Below are positions 50,801 to 63,533 of a stretch of DNA of 64,000 bases, piece by piece. The notes below the pieces were generated by a model. The model was not told where the DNA came from and ran no database searches. It saw only the letters and a list, made by a program, of their open reading frames with translations. Origin of the DNA: Dactylellina haptotyla (lineage: Eukaryota > Ascomycota > Orbiliomycetes > Orbiliales > Orbiliaceae); contig CM062380.1 of the NCBI GenBank assembly GCA_031310005.1, positions 2,480,001 through 2,544,000 of the forward strand, given 5' to 3'. Position 1 is the first letter of the stretch; every line of letters starts with the position of its first letter. The position numbers and the translations under genes were made by a program.

Positions 50801-52306
50801 TGTTCGTTTGAGATGATTGATTGGTTCCAAATGGCCAGACCAATTTGCTCTCGGCTTGATTTGACAAATACTTGAGGTTGGGTCCAGGAGATCATCCAAA
50901 CTTGTGTCGAACCAGCCAATTTCTCCATTCGAGAACTGAACCGCGATTGATAAACCTGTTGTCTTTATTAAATGGATTCACAACCTGAGGATTTCACAAT
51001 GCAAATTCATACCATAGTCTGTTGCTTTATTCGCGAGGGCGATAATGTTCGTTGGCCCACCGCAGTCTTTAGCGAACGCCCAATCTAGTTCCACCTGATG
51101 CACTATGCTGAACACACTGACTGTCCGCTTTGACTTGTTGCCTATGTTTTCGATGCCCCAGGCTGACATGTACCCCGTGCTATGAAACATCAAGAGTATT
51201 TCCGAGCTACGTTTCGCTACATCTACTAAATTTTGAAGCTGTTGTTTGGATGTAACACCCTTCTCGGCATGGAGAACAGCCTGCTCAGTGGCCAAGGTAA
51301 AGACCCTCGTGTCTATTAGCGATATCACAGATTCTAGTTCGAAGGGTTGATTGTGACTTTTCAAGATCGATGAAGCCAGGCCCGGCTGCGGGGTTGCACT
51401 TCCAAGATCTAATAGAGCGGATAGCTGGAACGGATAGACCTCGTGGGGATCAAGAGGTGACCAGACCCGAAACACACCATCTGCGGAGAAACTATAGAGT
51501 ATATTCTCTGCAGCTATTTCTCGATGGAACGGTTTCTTCCAAAGCAGGGAAGTCACGACGTGAGGGTGAGGCAAATAGGAGAAATCAAACTCGGCTTCGC
51601 CCAAAGCGTAAGCCTGTCTCCTCCAGACTTTGACGAAGCGATTGCGTGTTCCTGTAGAAGCAATGAACGCGGCATCGAAGGAGAAGAGAGCAATATCTGG
51701 AGGGTTTGCCACCTCCTTACACCAGATTTCGCGAGCATCGGTAGTTCTAGCGTCCCACAGATGGAGCCCGGAGGCGGCTATCAGGAGTTCCGAATTTGCG
51801 CCCCAGGATAGCGACTGGATGATTCCGCTGGGATGTTGGAGTTCGATCTGGACGTAAGACTTCCACTACTGGAGTAAAAAATCTCAACTTAGCAGGCTTG
51901 TTTTGGGATAGTAGTGAGAGCGGGAGAAAAGTGAGAGGGAGAGAGGACGAGAGAGAGAACGTACTCTCGTGGGCGATCCGAGGCTGCTAGCTGGCGAGTA
52001 TATATGGATGGAACTAGACAGAGCGGCGGCAATCTTGCCGGTTCCCTCGTCAAAGGCGACAACCTGAAGGGGTTCGTCGTGATATATCGTTTGGATGAGA
52101 TCTTTGGTGTTGCTAGAGATGACCAAAGCTTTGCCGGAGGCGTATGCCTGTGGAGCAGAAAGGTGAGAAACACAAATATAGCAAAGGGAGCATCAAATTC
52201 TTGTTGAAAGATGGGGTGGCAGGCGTACAATGTATTGGACATCTTCCCAGTCGGCCACAGCCAACGACCGCGGGTCGGACTTGACTCTCCCTGGGAGGAC
52301 CCGCAT
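47863..52306 (-). CDS. RAV1: RAVE complex subunit RAV1 (regulator of V-ATPase assembly)
   Basis: Eight exons, 52306-52229, 52147-51965, 51865-51013, 50955-50647, 50573-49787, 49723-49348, 49293-48144 and 48089-47863, give 1320 residues, close to yeast RAV1. The first half is WD40 propeller (for example QSLSWGANSELLIAASGLHL and LTVWDTRNTQLEYEF). The second half is the RAVE1 C-terminal helical domain, with LDEWGIRYLLFFKHYNLQKA, WHQARDAGFFMWLKD, DPVDCSLYYLALRKKAVLVG and RFEYAAAFFLLADRPKDAVNVC. RAV1, with RAV2 and SKP1, promotes reassembly of V1 with V0 at the vacuole after glucose returns. All seven introns have GT-AG ends and matching phases. The gene converges with the DUF3445 gene, with 140 bases between stops. 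Confidence 0.95.
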
Positions 52307-52609
52307 TTGACCGGGCAGACTATGGACGCTGGTGATTAGCTTGCAGTTGGGAAGAGTCGCCGCAGAAGTGACATTCTTAGATTAGGCGTGTGCTTGTTTG
52401 CTTCCAGTTTGTTTCTCGCGGATGAGAGGGAGAGAGAGAAAGAGAGAGGCGGAGAAGGTCTCTTGAAAGTGGGCACACGTTCAACTGCTGCTGCTTTCGA
52501 CAACAGAAGAGGGCGACGTTGGGAAGGACGAGACTCGGGCGTGAGGACGAAGCTGACGCAATTGGGAACCACTTTGGGGGGAGGAGGGGTATAGCTTTTA
52601 AACCCGAGC

Positions 52610-52648
52610 CAGCACCAGCACCAGCACCAGCACCAGCACCAGCAGCAC
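52610..52648. repeat. (CAGCAC)n hexamer microsatellite
   Basis: Five perfect copies of CAGCAC run from 52610 to 52639, followed by a partial copy. It lies upstream of RAV1. Confidence 0.95.
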
Positions 52649-52821
52649 GAGGGGAAATAGATGGAAGGGCGGTGGTGGTTCCGGGCTACAGAGTTGGGGT
52701 CCGAATCGATGGGGGCGTGGGGAGGCAGAGAGGCAGCTGCAGCAGGAAAGAGTTCCCGAGCCGAAGGGGAAGATAGCAGCGCTTGCGTGCGTAGTGTGCT
52801 TGAGATATGCGAGCGGTGTAC

Positions 52822-52857
52822 CTGGTGTATCTGGTGTATCTGGTGTATCTGGTGTAT
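52822..52857. repeat. (CTGGTGTAT)4 nonamer minisatellite
   Basis: Four perfect copies of CTGGTGTAT are adjacent, with a decayed fifth copy after them. On the other strand it would read as repeating His-Gln-Ile, but no gene supports that. Confidence 0.95.
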
Positions 52858-53503
52858 CTGATGCATGCGCATTCGTCTACGTGCTATCAAGGTTGATAGC
52901 GAGACGGAGGCCCGGCCGCTGATTGATCAGATAGACGAACCCCGTGGGACCCGGCCCAGACCAAACAGCAAAAGCCGCGGGACTGCGAGTTGGTGTGCAC
53001 GATCGAGATAAACATAGCGAATGAATCGAGCGAGGAGGCCGTCACAAACGTTTAAAGCGTCGGCGCCCCGATCGGGCCCCCGTCACATCGCACCGGACGG
53101 CGTCAGGGCGGAAATGAACACACCAGGTGCAAATACGGCAATTGCGAGTTGGGAATTGCTCAATTTCACCGGGCGGGCGTGCGGGCGATCCTGTTCCGAT
53201 GAGCGAGCGAGCAAATTAAACTCAAACAGCGTCGAAATTAAGCACATAACGACGCGGTCCTCCCCGTCAACAACATCACCGCCGCCCTCACCACCATCAC
53301 CACCACCGCATTCACCTTCGACCTGCCAAACACCGGCAGACCCCTGCCCCGCACCCACCTACGCACGAATAAATATATATATATATCTATACACCTCCTC
53401 TGCTTGCAGGTAGCAGCTCCTCGGGTGGTCAGAGAGCCACTCGGATACACAGAGAGGGCGAGAGAAAGCGAGAGGGTGTGCGTGTGTCAAAGAGACGGAG
53501 AGG

Positions 53504-53606
53504 GTAGAGAGAGAGAGAGAGAGAGAGACCGAGACCAAGATTGAGATTGAGATTGAGATTGAGAGACCGAGGGACCGAGGGACCGAGAGAGAGAGGGAGA
53601 GAGAAG
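53504..53606. repeat. Compound GA / GAGATT / GGGACCGA repeat
   Basis: A GA dinucleotide run gives way to about four GAGATT units, then three GACCGAGG-type units, then GA again. This purine-rich tract is over 100 bases long. Confidence 0.9.
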
Positions 53607-53668
53607 ATACCTTGGGTCCGCCCACCTTCTGCTCGCATCACCAAGAACATCGCTATTCTCCCGCCCCG

Positions 53669-53715
53669 TCCTCCTCCTCCTCCTCCTCCTCCTCCTCCTC
53701 CTCCTGCTGCTGCTC
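53669..53715. repeat. (CTC)n to (CTG)n triplet repeat
   Basis: About twelve CTC triplets are followed by three CTG-type triplets. The tract lies in the presumed leader of the kinase gene. Confidence 0.92.
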
Positions 53716-54220
53716 CTTCCTCCCTTCTCATCGCCAGAAACTCCCTCGACCACCGCGTGAGACAAGACAAGACAGCCGGACCGCTCCTTCGTCTGCCAAC
53801 CCTCTTATGGAAGAACCATTGGTCACAAAACAAGCAGCGACGACGACAAGGACAGCTGCTCCTACTACTTTCACTTAAAAGCTTCACTTAACCGTAGCTC
53901 CCCCCCTGCCCTCGGTATCTGGTGAACGTACGTACATCTGCGTGTGCCTGCTTGCGTCTTGTGGCTGTTGTTTGGCGTCTTGCATTTCGACCTGGCGCAC
54001 TCTCCCGCATCGCTTCAACGTTTCGCTAATTCTCTGCTGCGTTTGATCCTTAGGCTGGCTGGGCGATTCAACTCGCATTCCATAGCAACAACCTAAACTG
54101 CTCCCTTCTCCTTGCCCTTCTTTGCATCAAATCTCAACCCGTTCTTCCTTTATACCGCGTCTTATACCGACCAAGGGGTCTCCCCTCCCCCCCGCCTCAG
54201 CCGCCACATACATCGTCCCT

Positions 54221-56761
54221 ATGGAGGACATAAACTTGGGGCAAGCTCTCGGTGGGCTTCGTATCACAAACAATCCCGATTTTACCCCCCCAGATACTCC
54301 TGTCCAGCCCGCACAAGCCCAGACAACTACATCCACCCGGCCCAGAACCGAAGATATGGAAAATGTTACGTCGTCAACCACCCGTGGAGAACTACAACCC
54401 CAGACCGTTGATCTCTCGTCTCTATCTGGCGACCCCCCAGCACAACTGAGCCGATCCGATGACGGCCCCTCGCGGCACTCGTATCTGAATGTGGAGACGA
54501 ATTCGCATACCGGGGCCGTCTATAACAGAAGCGATGGCCATCAGAATCAGCGGCAGGATATACTCCGGGGTTACTCAGATTACGCGGCCCAGCGTCAACT
54601 CCGAACTGGCGACTCGGTCATTATACCCGGCCAACCTGCCGTGCGCAATTCTGTCGTCGGGGATGGCTTATATCGAGAACATTCTGCTCGCCAATCGACC
54701 GGAATGCCACCTCAAATTGGCAACCGCCCGCATCGCCAGACCCAATCGGTATATGCTGTCGAGAACGGCCCTCCTATCAGTAGCGAAGAATGGAAGGATC
54801 GAGGTGCCGCCGTTAGTATCCAGCGCCACGTTGACAGTAACGGTAATCAAACACATCGAATCGTCAAGAAAGGTGTCCAGGATTTCAGCTTTGGAAGAAC
54901 ACTCGGCGAGGGCAGTTACAGCACTGTCCTCGCTGCTACGGATCGCCAAACGCTCACCGAGTACGCCATCAAAGTTCTTGATAAAAGGCATATTATCAAA
55001 GAGAAGAAAGTTAAATATGTCAACATCGAAAAAAACACGTTGAACAGGCTGGGCGATCACCCTGGTATCGTAAGGCTCTACTATACCTTCCAAGATGAAC
55101 GAAGTTTATATTTTGTTCTCGACCTTGCCGCCGGTGGCGAGCTTCTGGGTTTTGTCAAAAAGGTTAGTCTGTGTTGCTCTCCAGTGGCCTTTATATAAGT
55201 AGAATCTAATATGATCATTCTGTCCTCTTAGATTGGCTCTTTCGACGAAGAGTGCACCCGATTTTACGGAGCCCAGATACTGGACGCCATAGAATATATG
55301 CATTCCAAAGGTGTCATCCACCGGGATCTAAAACCAGAAAATGTCCTCCTTGACGACCAGATGCATGTCAAAATTACCGATTTCGGGACCGCGAAACTCC
55401 TCGATGTACCGACACCCAACAGGTCAGGCAATGCGGAAGGCCGCGTGCAACTCGACCGGCAAGAACAGGATTTTGCGAACAACATTGGTATTCCGGAGCA
55501 CGAGAGAGCCAATTCATTTGTCGGAACAGCTGAATATGTCTCCCCGGAGCTGCTCACTGATAAAGCAGCATGCAAAGGCTCTGATCTTTGGGCCTTTGGC
55601 TGTATTATATTCCAGCTGCTCGCAGGCCGACCCCCATTCAAGGCGGGCAATGAATATCAAACTTTTCAAAAAATAGTCAACCTTGAGTATCAATTTCCAA
55701 CAAGCTTCCCGAAGATTGCCCGTGATCTGATCGAGCGGCTATTAGTGTTGGACCCCACAAAACGTCTCACAATTGAACATATTAAATCGCATCAATTTTT
55801 TGACGGGATAGCATGGGGAAAGAGACTATGGAAACAGAAGGCCCCGCGCCTTAAGCCTTACACGCCACCCGTCGAACAACCTAAACTGATAAAACTCGAT
55901 TCCGTCCAGTCGACGGCATCTTTCGCTCGCTCTTTGAACAGCCATGGTGCAAATTCTACCCAGCAGACTTCGGCCTCTTCGTCGTCGCGGCCTATACCCC
56001 CCAAGGTCATTACAGAGCTACCACCTCCAACACAGCTGGACTTGCAATGGTCACCGGTTCTCACCAAAAGTAACGAACGGATACTAAAAGTTGGAAATAT
56101 GACAGTTACGTCGGCTCCAGCCCCTCAGACCTTAACACATGGCCCTGGCAGTGGGTTCGCGGAACCGACTCCAAAGAAATTCTCTCGATTTTTTCACGGC
56201 AACCAAGTGAAAAAGAGACAGAGACTTGTCATGATAACATCCGGAGGCAGGATTATAATAGCTGGAATTGGCGCGGGAGGGAATGACGCGAGCAAAGTTA
56301 AGACCGAAATTGATCTGCTTGGCCTGGGTGTTATCGCTCGACTGGCACCGGCATCGTATAGCCAGAAACCTGGATCGGCGTTCACGATTGACACTGTAAG
56401 TTATAAAAATCGTGGCTGGGAAACTGGAATACAAATCGCTAATTATTCCGCGACCTTGGAATTTTTTTAAACTCCTTTTTAATAGAAAGACAAATGCTTT
56501 ACATTTGAAGACCCAAAAGACCCGGCGAGTGAATGGCTCGAAACTATAGAAAATGCAAGAGATATTGCTTCGTCACAGGCAAGCAATGACGAACAGAACC
56601 AATCACATAGCAATAGCCCCGCAACTACATTAAACGGGACATTAACCTTGGAGAAAAGCAGTATTTCAAGGCACGCGAAAACATCTGATAATGGAGAGAA
56701 ATCATCATCAAAAAGGTTCAGCAAAAGGAACAGCAAGAATGGCCTCGCGGCAGTATTCTAG
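54221..56761 (+). CDS. PDK1-like AGC protein kinase (PKH1/PKH2 family)
   Basis: Three exons, 54221-55162, 55232-56395 and 56486-56761, give 793 residues. A disordered Ser/Pro/Gln-rich N-terminus of about 215 residues precedes the kinase domain. That domain shows the glycine loop GRTLGEGSYSTV (about 222), the lysine in YAIKV (about 250), HRDLKPEN (343), DFGTAK (364), and the activation loop FVGTAEYVSPE (about 417). A C-terminal PH-like domain, roughly 635-735, contains KKRQRLVMITSGGRIIIAG and KCFTFEDPKDPASEWL. In fungi these kinases phosphorylate the activation loops of YPK, SCH9 and PKC1 kinases and respond to sphingoid bases at the plasma membrane. The start is the first ATG in frame. The PH module resembles animal PDK1; many yeast PKH proteins lack an obvious one. 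Confidence 0.94.
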
Positions 56762-57892
56762 TTCGACAAGAAACGCCCCCTTTAAAAACCAAACAGAAAA
56801 ACCCAGAGGCTAGGTCTATTGATTACCATCCTCTCCTCCGAGAATAAAGATGGGGTGTGCCACCCGAAAACCGAAAACGACCACACACGAAACACTAAAA
56901 CTTTACTTGATCATTCTACTACGGAACCTCAAAAATGATGCAAATATTTCTGTTTGGTCACTATTCTACCCCGCCTTCATAGCTTTTAAATTTAAATGTA
57001 CAGAAGCGGTTTTTTTTCTTTAGTCTTTCCTTGATTCCGTACCCACTTCCTAGTTTTTGATTGCTTGTTAGCGATATCTCATCAATTCTTCACCTTCTGT
57101 TACATGGGGTGTTTTTTTGTTGTCTTTACTTTCTTTTTGAAAATACTCAGCCCTCTATGGAATTGCTTCTTGGGTTTTAGGGATAATTCAACGGAAGTAC
57201 GATTTTCAATAAATGGGATCTCGAAAATACCTAATCTGGTGAGTATATCACACCATATACCACGACTGTACGACGGAGATCGATTCCATTTCACCAGAAT
57301 TTACTTTCCGCATCGTGCCTCGAGAGAAACACGTTGGAATAGAAGTCTTGAGTTATCAAACTATATTGGCGCCTTCCTGTATATTTAGCGCTCCTAATAA
57401 ATCTAAAGTTTATCCCGAATCCAATAGCCTGAGTTGAGAGCAACCGGGCTCCGGGAATACACCCAGTGAACCCTTTATATATTTAATTTGCGAGAAGGCC
57501 TTGGCATGCCCGGATTGTGGTCGTCGTAGGGTTGAAGATTTTAGTGCACTTTTTTTTTCCCTCTCGCCTGTCACGTGGGGTTTCAACAGATTATTTGAGG
57601 CGGCTCCATTTTTTTTTTTTCTTTCTCTCTCCCACTTCCCAACCACAAATCACACATTTCATCCACTACAAAATCTCTTCCCTCTCTTGCTCTTGCTCTT
57701 TCTCTTTCTCCTCATCATCCTCCTCCTCCTCCTCCTCCTCCTCCTCCTCTTCTCCTCATCTCTCATGCCATACTATAGTCTCTTTTCCATCGTTCGAATC
57801 ATATCCTCGCTTTCAAATCGTCTTTTTTCTGCGAATTCTTGGTAACCCGCCAGCCAAACAAAGACTGCCCTGAGGAGGGGTTACCGGTCTTC
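56762..57892. other. Intergenic region, kinase to UBE2O gene
   Basis: No gene is supportable. From about 57540 the plus strand is pyrimidine-rich with T and CCT runs, typical of a promoter or leader for the following gene. Confidence 0.55.
57718..57750. repeat. (CCT)n triplet repeat
   Basis: About ten CCT triplets are uninterrupted in the presumed leader of the UBE2O gene. Confidence 0.93.
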
Positions 57893-60800
57893 ATGTCTAG
57901 CTCGGCAAACCAACAAGACTCACAAACATGGACCACTGTAAGCTTAATACTGAAAGATAGCTTGGAAGGGAGCACTCTGCTAATCGTTCTTGCTCTGCCT
58001 ACAGCTTTGTCAAGGCGACTTCGTTCGCGAAAACGAAGATACTCTATATACTTACCTTGTATTAGTAAGATGACCGCGGCATCCGCCAAACTGCACCTTT
58101 TGCCTACTTCTTTGCGGCCTCGAGAAGTCCTTTTCTCTTTCATTCTTTTTGAGCCTTCCAAGCCGCCAAAAAAAAAAAGAATAAAATAAAAAGAATTAAA
58201 ATAGATGAAAATGAAAATGAAAAGCAAAGATCTCGGACTGATTCATGGATTGAGGAGTAGAAAACATGGCATGAGGTATTTACCCATAGTCTCACTACAT
58301 GACGTAGGTGAGGCACGACATTGCAAATAAAATGATGCTACGAATGCAGAAAGGCTTACAGGGTACGTGCCACCGCTCAAGATTGGCGTAGACGATCCTC
58401 AACTTGACGACGCCATTCTGAACTGCCATCGCAGTGCCACCCTACAAGTTCTAAACCGCTACTTGAAAGAGAATGAGGTACTAGAAACAAACTACGTTCT
58501 CCGACCTGCCCCACCCTGCTTGTGACAGTCCGCTGACCTACATTCCGTTATTAGCTAGCTCGCCATCATGTCATCCTCGCTGCTTCGCCTTATGTAAACC
58601 TCATTGCTCACGAGTCCGCGCTCACACTACTTGACCGCCCACTATCCTATGGGACAATTGTAAAGCGGTCGCCTAGGGATCTACAAAGTGGCACCGTCGT
58701 TGACATCGGTGGTGACTATGATATAGCCCATAGTTTTACGACCGTTGAGAACTATGAGAAGCCTTGCGATCCGCAAAAGGTCATCACCAACATCGCTGCG
58801 GAAGATCTTGTCTTCTCTCGAGAGTGGGAACTCGGAGACTACGTAATCTGGAACAACTGTTGGCTCGGCGAGGTTGTGGAGCTTATCGAAGCTGTCACTA
58901 TCTGCTTGGGCAATAACAGCGTAGTGACAGTCGAAGTCCCTGGGCAACTAAAGCTCAAGAGATCAGTGCCACGCGGGGCTGAGGCTCCTTCACCACCCCA
59001 AGATTCCTCTGAGAGCCCCGGAACTGGCTCGCAACGACCCAATGATGCTCGTGCAAACCTTTTTGCATTCATCGACCGTTTTGTTTCCTCAGAGAACCCC
59101 GAGGCGGAGGAAACAGCTGACTTTGAGGTGGGCCAGATTGTTGAAACCACAAAGGGCAATCTTAGACGGGGTAAATGGCGGTTTGGTGCTTATGATCCAA
59201 ACACCGAGCCTGTCGGCAAAGTCGTGGAAGTGCGAGCGATATCTCTGTGCATTGATTGGATTTGTCAGAATATGATGGTCCGTAGCCGCTTCGTGCCAAT
59301 CGAGCCTCCGGACTCGTGGGTAGCCGATGGCGAGGAAGCTTGGTTGCAATTAAAGAAGTTCCGTCGTTTATCAGACGGTGGGAGTGGTATGAAGGCTGTC
59401 GATCTGGAACGCTACGATCGTGTCCGGTTTCGGGATATCGATTCTGCTATTGCCAAGTACAACCTTACGCCATGTAGCAACGAAGAATTTGTACCTATTG
59501 AAAAGGTCCCACGTTCTTCAACCCTCGGCTATGATGTTAATGAGTTCATGATTCTTGCAAGAAGGTCATGGGTTTCGATACAATGGCAAGATCTTTCGGT
59601 GACTCGAGAACGATCCATCGATTTGATACGGTGTGACAGCAGTGATGAGCATGAGCTTTGGCCCGGCGATTTTGTCATAACAAAACCAGAGGTTGGCAGA
59701 GAACCCCAAACATTGACCGCACCACTTCCTCTCACACAAAGTCCTATTTCAATACCACCTCTCCAGCCTGGAACACCCAATAACGACGAACCAGACCCAC
59801 CGCTAGTTTTTGTTTCTCCAAAAAAACTCGGGGTGGTGCAGACTGTAGATGCTGCTAGACGAATGGCTCGCATACAGTGGTTCAAGTCTCCTAAGGTTGA
59901 GCTGGCTGGGGAGATGATCATTCCGGGTTCAAGCACGGGGTCCTTAGAGGAGGATAATGTTGAGGATGCGAGCATGTACGAAGTTGCTGCGCACCCCGCG
60001 TTGTCAATATGTCGCGGTGACTTTGTTTTAGTGGCACCAGAACATTTACCGGAAGCAGACAGTACTAGCTCAGACCCTCTATCTGAGTGGCGATCTCCTG
60101 CTCGCCCGCTCGCTAGTGCCACGGGTCAACACTCTGGGCTCGGTGCGATTAGTGACGCTCTTCGGGGCATTGTTGATACCGGCTTGATAGCCAACCTATC
60201 GGCCTCTCTCATCAATACGACAAATCCTCAGCTACATACACTTTCCCGTATGCTTCATCAGTTCCCCCTAGGTCTTAGAGGCGATTTTGAGCAGCAGCAA
60301 CCCTCGACGGCCCCACCTATTATCAATATTGCTCCAGATTGGTTTGGAGAAGTTATTGATAAAGGGCTTGACGGCCTAGTTACCGTTCGGCTCGGCGCTC
60401 TTCCTGAAGTTCGGAACATCAGAGTACCTATTGAAAGACTAACCGTTGTCTTTGATGGTGAAGATTTTGATGAGGATGAAGAGGGTCTTGACGATTCAAT
60501 TGATATGGGGTCAGTTGGGGACAGTAGTGATGACAGCGAAAGTGATTACAGTATGGAAGCTGACGATTGGATCTCCGAACAAATATTTTACGAGGGAGGA
60601 GAGCCTATGGAGACAGGCAACGAGGCTGACTGGCTGACGGATGATGAAAGCGCGAGTGGCGCCGATGAGATGGAAATCGAGAGTATTGTTGAAGGCTGCG
60701 AATCAGGCTTACCGGGAGAAGGAACGGCAAACCGGGCACTAGGACAGGACATCTCTTCCCGCGAAAAGCCAGATTCTTTGAAATCTGAGACCAGGGGGCT

Positions 60801-62003
60801 GGCAAACAATGCAACATCGCCTGCGAAATTTTTTATCCTTGATGGCTCGGTTCCATCGGATCATGCCTTTATTGGACAACCTGTGATGGAACAGTCTGTC
60901 GCTTTCCTCCGACGCATCAACAAAGAACACAAAATATTGCAAACGTCCCTTCCCGACGGTATATTTGTGAGAACCTGGGAGTCGCGGCTCGATCTCCTCC
61001 GAGTACTGATCGTCGGGCCACGGAATACCCCATACGAGCTCGCTCCCTTCGTCTTTGATTTCCATTTAAGCTCCAGCTTTCCGTCCACTCCCCCGAGTGG
61101 ATATTTCCACTCATGGACGAACGGAATCGGAAGAGTCAACCCTAATTTATATGAGGACGGCAAGATATGCTTGTCTTTACTGGGTACATGGCATGGCGAG
61201 AAAAAGTCCGAGAATTGGTCAAGCTCAGGGTCTAGCATCCTTCAAGTGTTAGTCAGCCTAATGGGCCTAGTCCTTGTGAAAGAACCGTATTACAGTAAGT
61301 TCATCTCTCCTTCTCCTTCTCCTTCTACTTCTACATTTCTCACATGCATCCCAACTTCGATCTCCCTAATGATGACAAGAGTGCATTTGGCTCGAGTATG
61401 ATGACCTTATCTGGATGTTACATTTCTTGATAACATCCGCGAGATGGTCATTTTCGCTGAGGAAAAAACACTGCTACCTTATTATTTATCTGTCTGACTA
61501 TATTCCAAATCGATATCAATTCATATAAAAGCTTGCATTACTCTGCTACAACCTAGCTGATTCGGAGTGCTAACGAGCGAATATTCTTATCTCTAACAGA
61601 TGAAGCTGGCTTCAATGTTTATCTTGGTGCAGAAGAAGCCACGGTTAACGCAAACTTGTATTCCGAACGGGCATATATACTCTCTCGAGGATTCGTGAAG
61701 AGAGTCCTGGAGCGGCTGGTGCCTGGTCTTGAAGACATCCTGGTTTGGCTGTACGACCCTAGACATGGGGACGGGATGCAACTCCTGGGCGAGATCGTCC
61801 AGAAGGGCAGGGAGGTGGTTCATAGCAGCGAGACAGACGAAGCCTCAACCTCATCATCAACCTTGCCAGAAATGGGAGGTGGTCTGGAAATACCGTCAAC
61901 GACCACCGACGGGATTCCTAAACTTACTGCAGGGGCTATTGTGTTGCTGAAGAAAACACTTGCATCTCTCGAGGAAACATTGGCAAGGTCCTTGCAGTCA
62001 TGA
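57893..62003 (+). CDS. UBE2O-type E2/E3 hybrid ubiquitin-conjugating enzyme
   Basis: Six exons are proposed: 57893-57937, 58005-58064, 58261-58288, 58362-58477, 58555-61294 and 61600-62003, about 1130 residues. The last three are firm. SH3-like repeats typical of UBE2O include LLDRPLSYGTIVKR, FSREWELGDYVIWNN with CWLGEVVEL, WELWPGDFVI-like and QTVDAARRMARIQWFKS segments. An acidic linker follows. The UBC fold, about residues 885-1010, carries PYELAPFVFDFHL, RVNPNLYEDGKICLSLLGTW with the catalytic Cys near 955, [27 protein letters not shown]. UBE2O acts as E2 and E3 together on orphan proteins such as unassembled ribosomal proteins. The first three exons are less sure; the 28-base exon is inferred because only it links the phases and reads KTWHEVFTH. 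The final intron is 305 bases and holds a CCTTCT repeat. Confidence 0.9.
61308..61332. repeat. (CCTTCT)n inside the last UBE2O intron
   Basis: About four CCTTCT units lie near the 5' end of a 305-base intron, just after its GTAAGT donor. Confidence 0.85.
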
Positions 62004-63017
62004 TTTCGGATTTGGAGAAGCTTGGGCGTCCACATCAAATCTTTTTGGTCTTTCCTTTTTCTAGCTTGCTCAATTTCTCGCTCAATTGTCTTTTCTTTTT
62101 CCGTTAAGCTGTGTATTATCTCATGTTGGTTTAGAAACTTGGCGTGGGTGGTTTCTGTTCGACATCTTCTCGTGGAGTACTCCGAAGGCGTTACAGGAAT
62201 GGCACAGACACATGGTTCTGATTGGGGGGAGGAGGGAATCCCTGGGATGTTATTTATTTGTAAAGAAATAAATATTGCGAATGGCTGTTTTAGAGACCAA
62301 GTTGCACTGGCTAAGTTGCTCCACGTGGCCGTATATATAGAGAGAGATAGGGCTTTCCAATACAGAAGGATACTAATGCACATAGTAATTAAGATTGCAC
62401 ACGGTCTTCTGTCATATTACCATAGTTTATCGTTCAATATCCTCATAATTAACAAATTTCGTGTCGTCGGGTCTATCGATTCATGACCCTGGGAAGCAAT
62501 GGCAGTGCTCATGCAAGCGGGTCTTTAGCCGTGATCTTTACCAGAAGATCAGGGCCAGGATGGCAGTCCTGTAGTGGGTCTCCGTGTTTGCTTTTCATTT
62601 CAAGGACGAAAAACGTACCTGAGCATATGTGGTCCGAACGGTTATCATAATTCTGGGTATCTGAAAATTCTCCAGGAACCCAGCTAGTCACTCCAACCGC
62701 CAGATCGAGTTTTCGTCGCACCCGGACGAAAACGAAGAAAGGACGGCTAGCTCGTGATGGTCATGCAGCAGCCTCTGTAGGCAGAAGATGAACCGAGGAT
62801 TGGAATAATCATAATAACCCGAGCTATATAGGCAGACAAGGTCCGGCCTGATGTACCATGTTCGAAAAATCATTTATCACAGAAAGAGAACCGTTCGAAC
62901 CTGGAACCTGGGAACTGAGCTGTTGGCGGCGGCTTTCGCCCTAGTCTATCAGAAGTTTTGAAACCGGCCCATCTGCATCGAACCATGTGCGTAATAATAA
63001 CCCGTAGACAAGAAATT

Positions 63018-63073
63018 TCATATTGTTATTATTACTATGATTATTATTATTATTATTATTTTTTTTTTTTTTT
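63018..63073. repeat. (TTA)n followed by poly-T
   Basis: Imperfect ATT triplets run into a 15-base T run ending at 63073. Confidence 0.93.
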
Positions 63074-63501
63074 GATTCTTTTTGAAACCAAAACATTTTC
63101 CACTCTCTTGTTATTTCTGATTTCGAGATCGCGACGGTGGAAGATGATGTTGGATAGACTCAGGAAGAGCGAACGGTGGTTGGCTGGAGCGGATGTGCGG
63201 ATGTGCGGACGGCCCACGATATGCTCAATTGCAATCAATTATATTATTATCGTTATATTGCCATCTCCACGAAGGCGTCACGATGAGCAAATGGCTCGCG
63301 ACGTTTCACCGTGATCGTAATAATGATAATAATGTGCGGTGGGCCATCGCTGGGTAAAGTGACCCTGCTCCGAGTGAAACGGACGGCTTTGGCGCGCGAA
63401 GCAACGAAACACGTCGCCGCGGCCAATTGTTCTGTTTCTGAGAGGGCTTGCCTGTTATCAAACGCCCCTTCATCATCCATCATCACCATCATCGCAGCGT
63501 G

Positions 63502-63533
63502 CACCACCACCACCACCACCGCCACCACCACCT
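63502..63533. repeat. (CAC)n triplet repeat
   Basis: About ten CAC triplets, one interrupted by CGC, can be read directly. Confidence 0.92.

Larger units (their letters stand above)
52307..54220. promoter_or_regulatory. Divergent region rich in microsatellites, RAV1 and PDK1-like kinase
   Basis: These 1.9 kb hold five kinds of simple repeat (listed separately) and no supportable gene. Open frames here arise from GC-rich repeats on both strands. Much of the last 700 bases may be the kinase leader, because they are pyrimidine-rich up to the start codon. Confidence 0.5.

Noticed and set aside
52336-52890. A 184-codon minus-strand frame beginning with His-Gln-Ile repeats and containing a Cys-Trp run
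   Set aside because: Both runs are translations of the CTGGTGTAT and CAGCAC repeats.
53429-53891. Long frames rich in Gly, Arg or Ser around the triplet repeats
   Set aside because: They are translations of GA and CTC simple repeats in the kinase leader.
62878-62910. Possible tRNA B-box (GGTTCGAAC on the minus strand)
   Set aside because: The final CC of the box is missing and no matching A-box or cloverleaf could be placed at the right distance.
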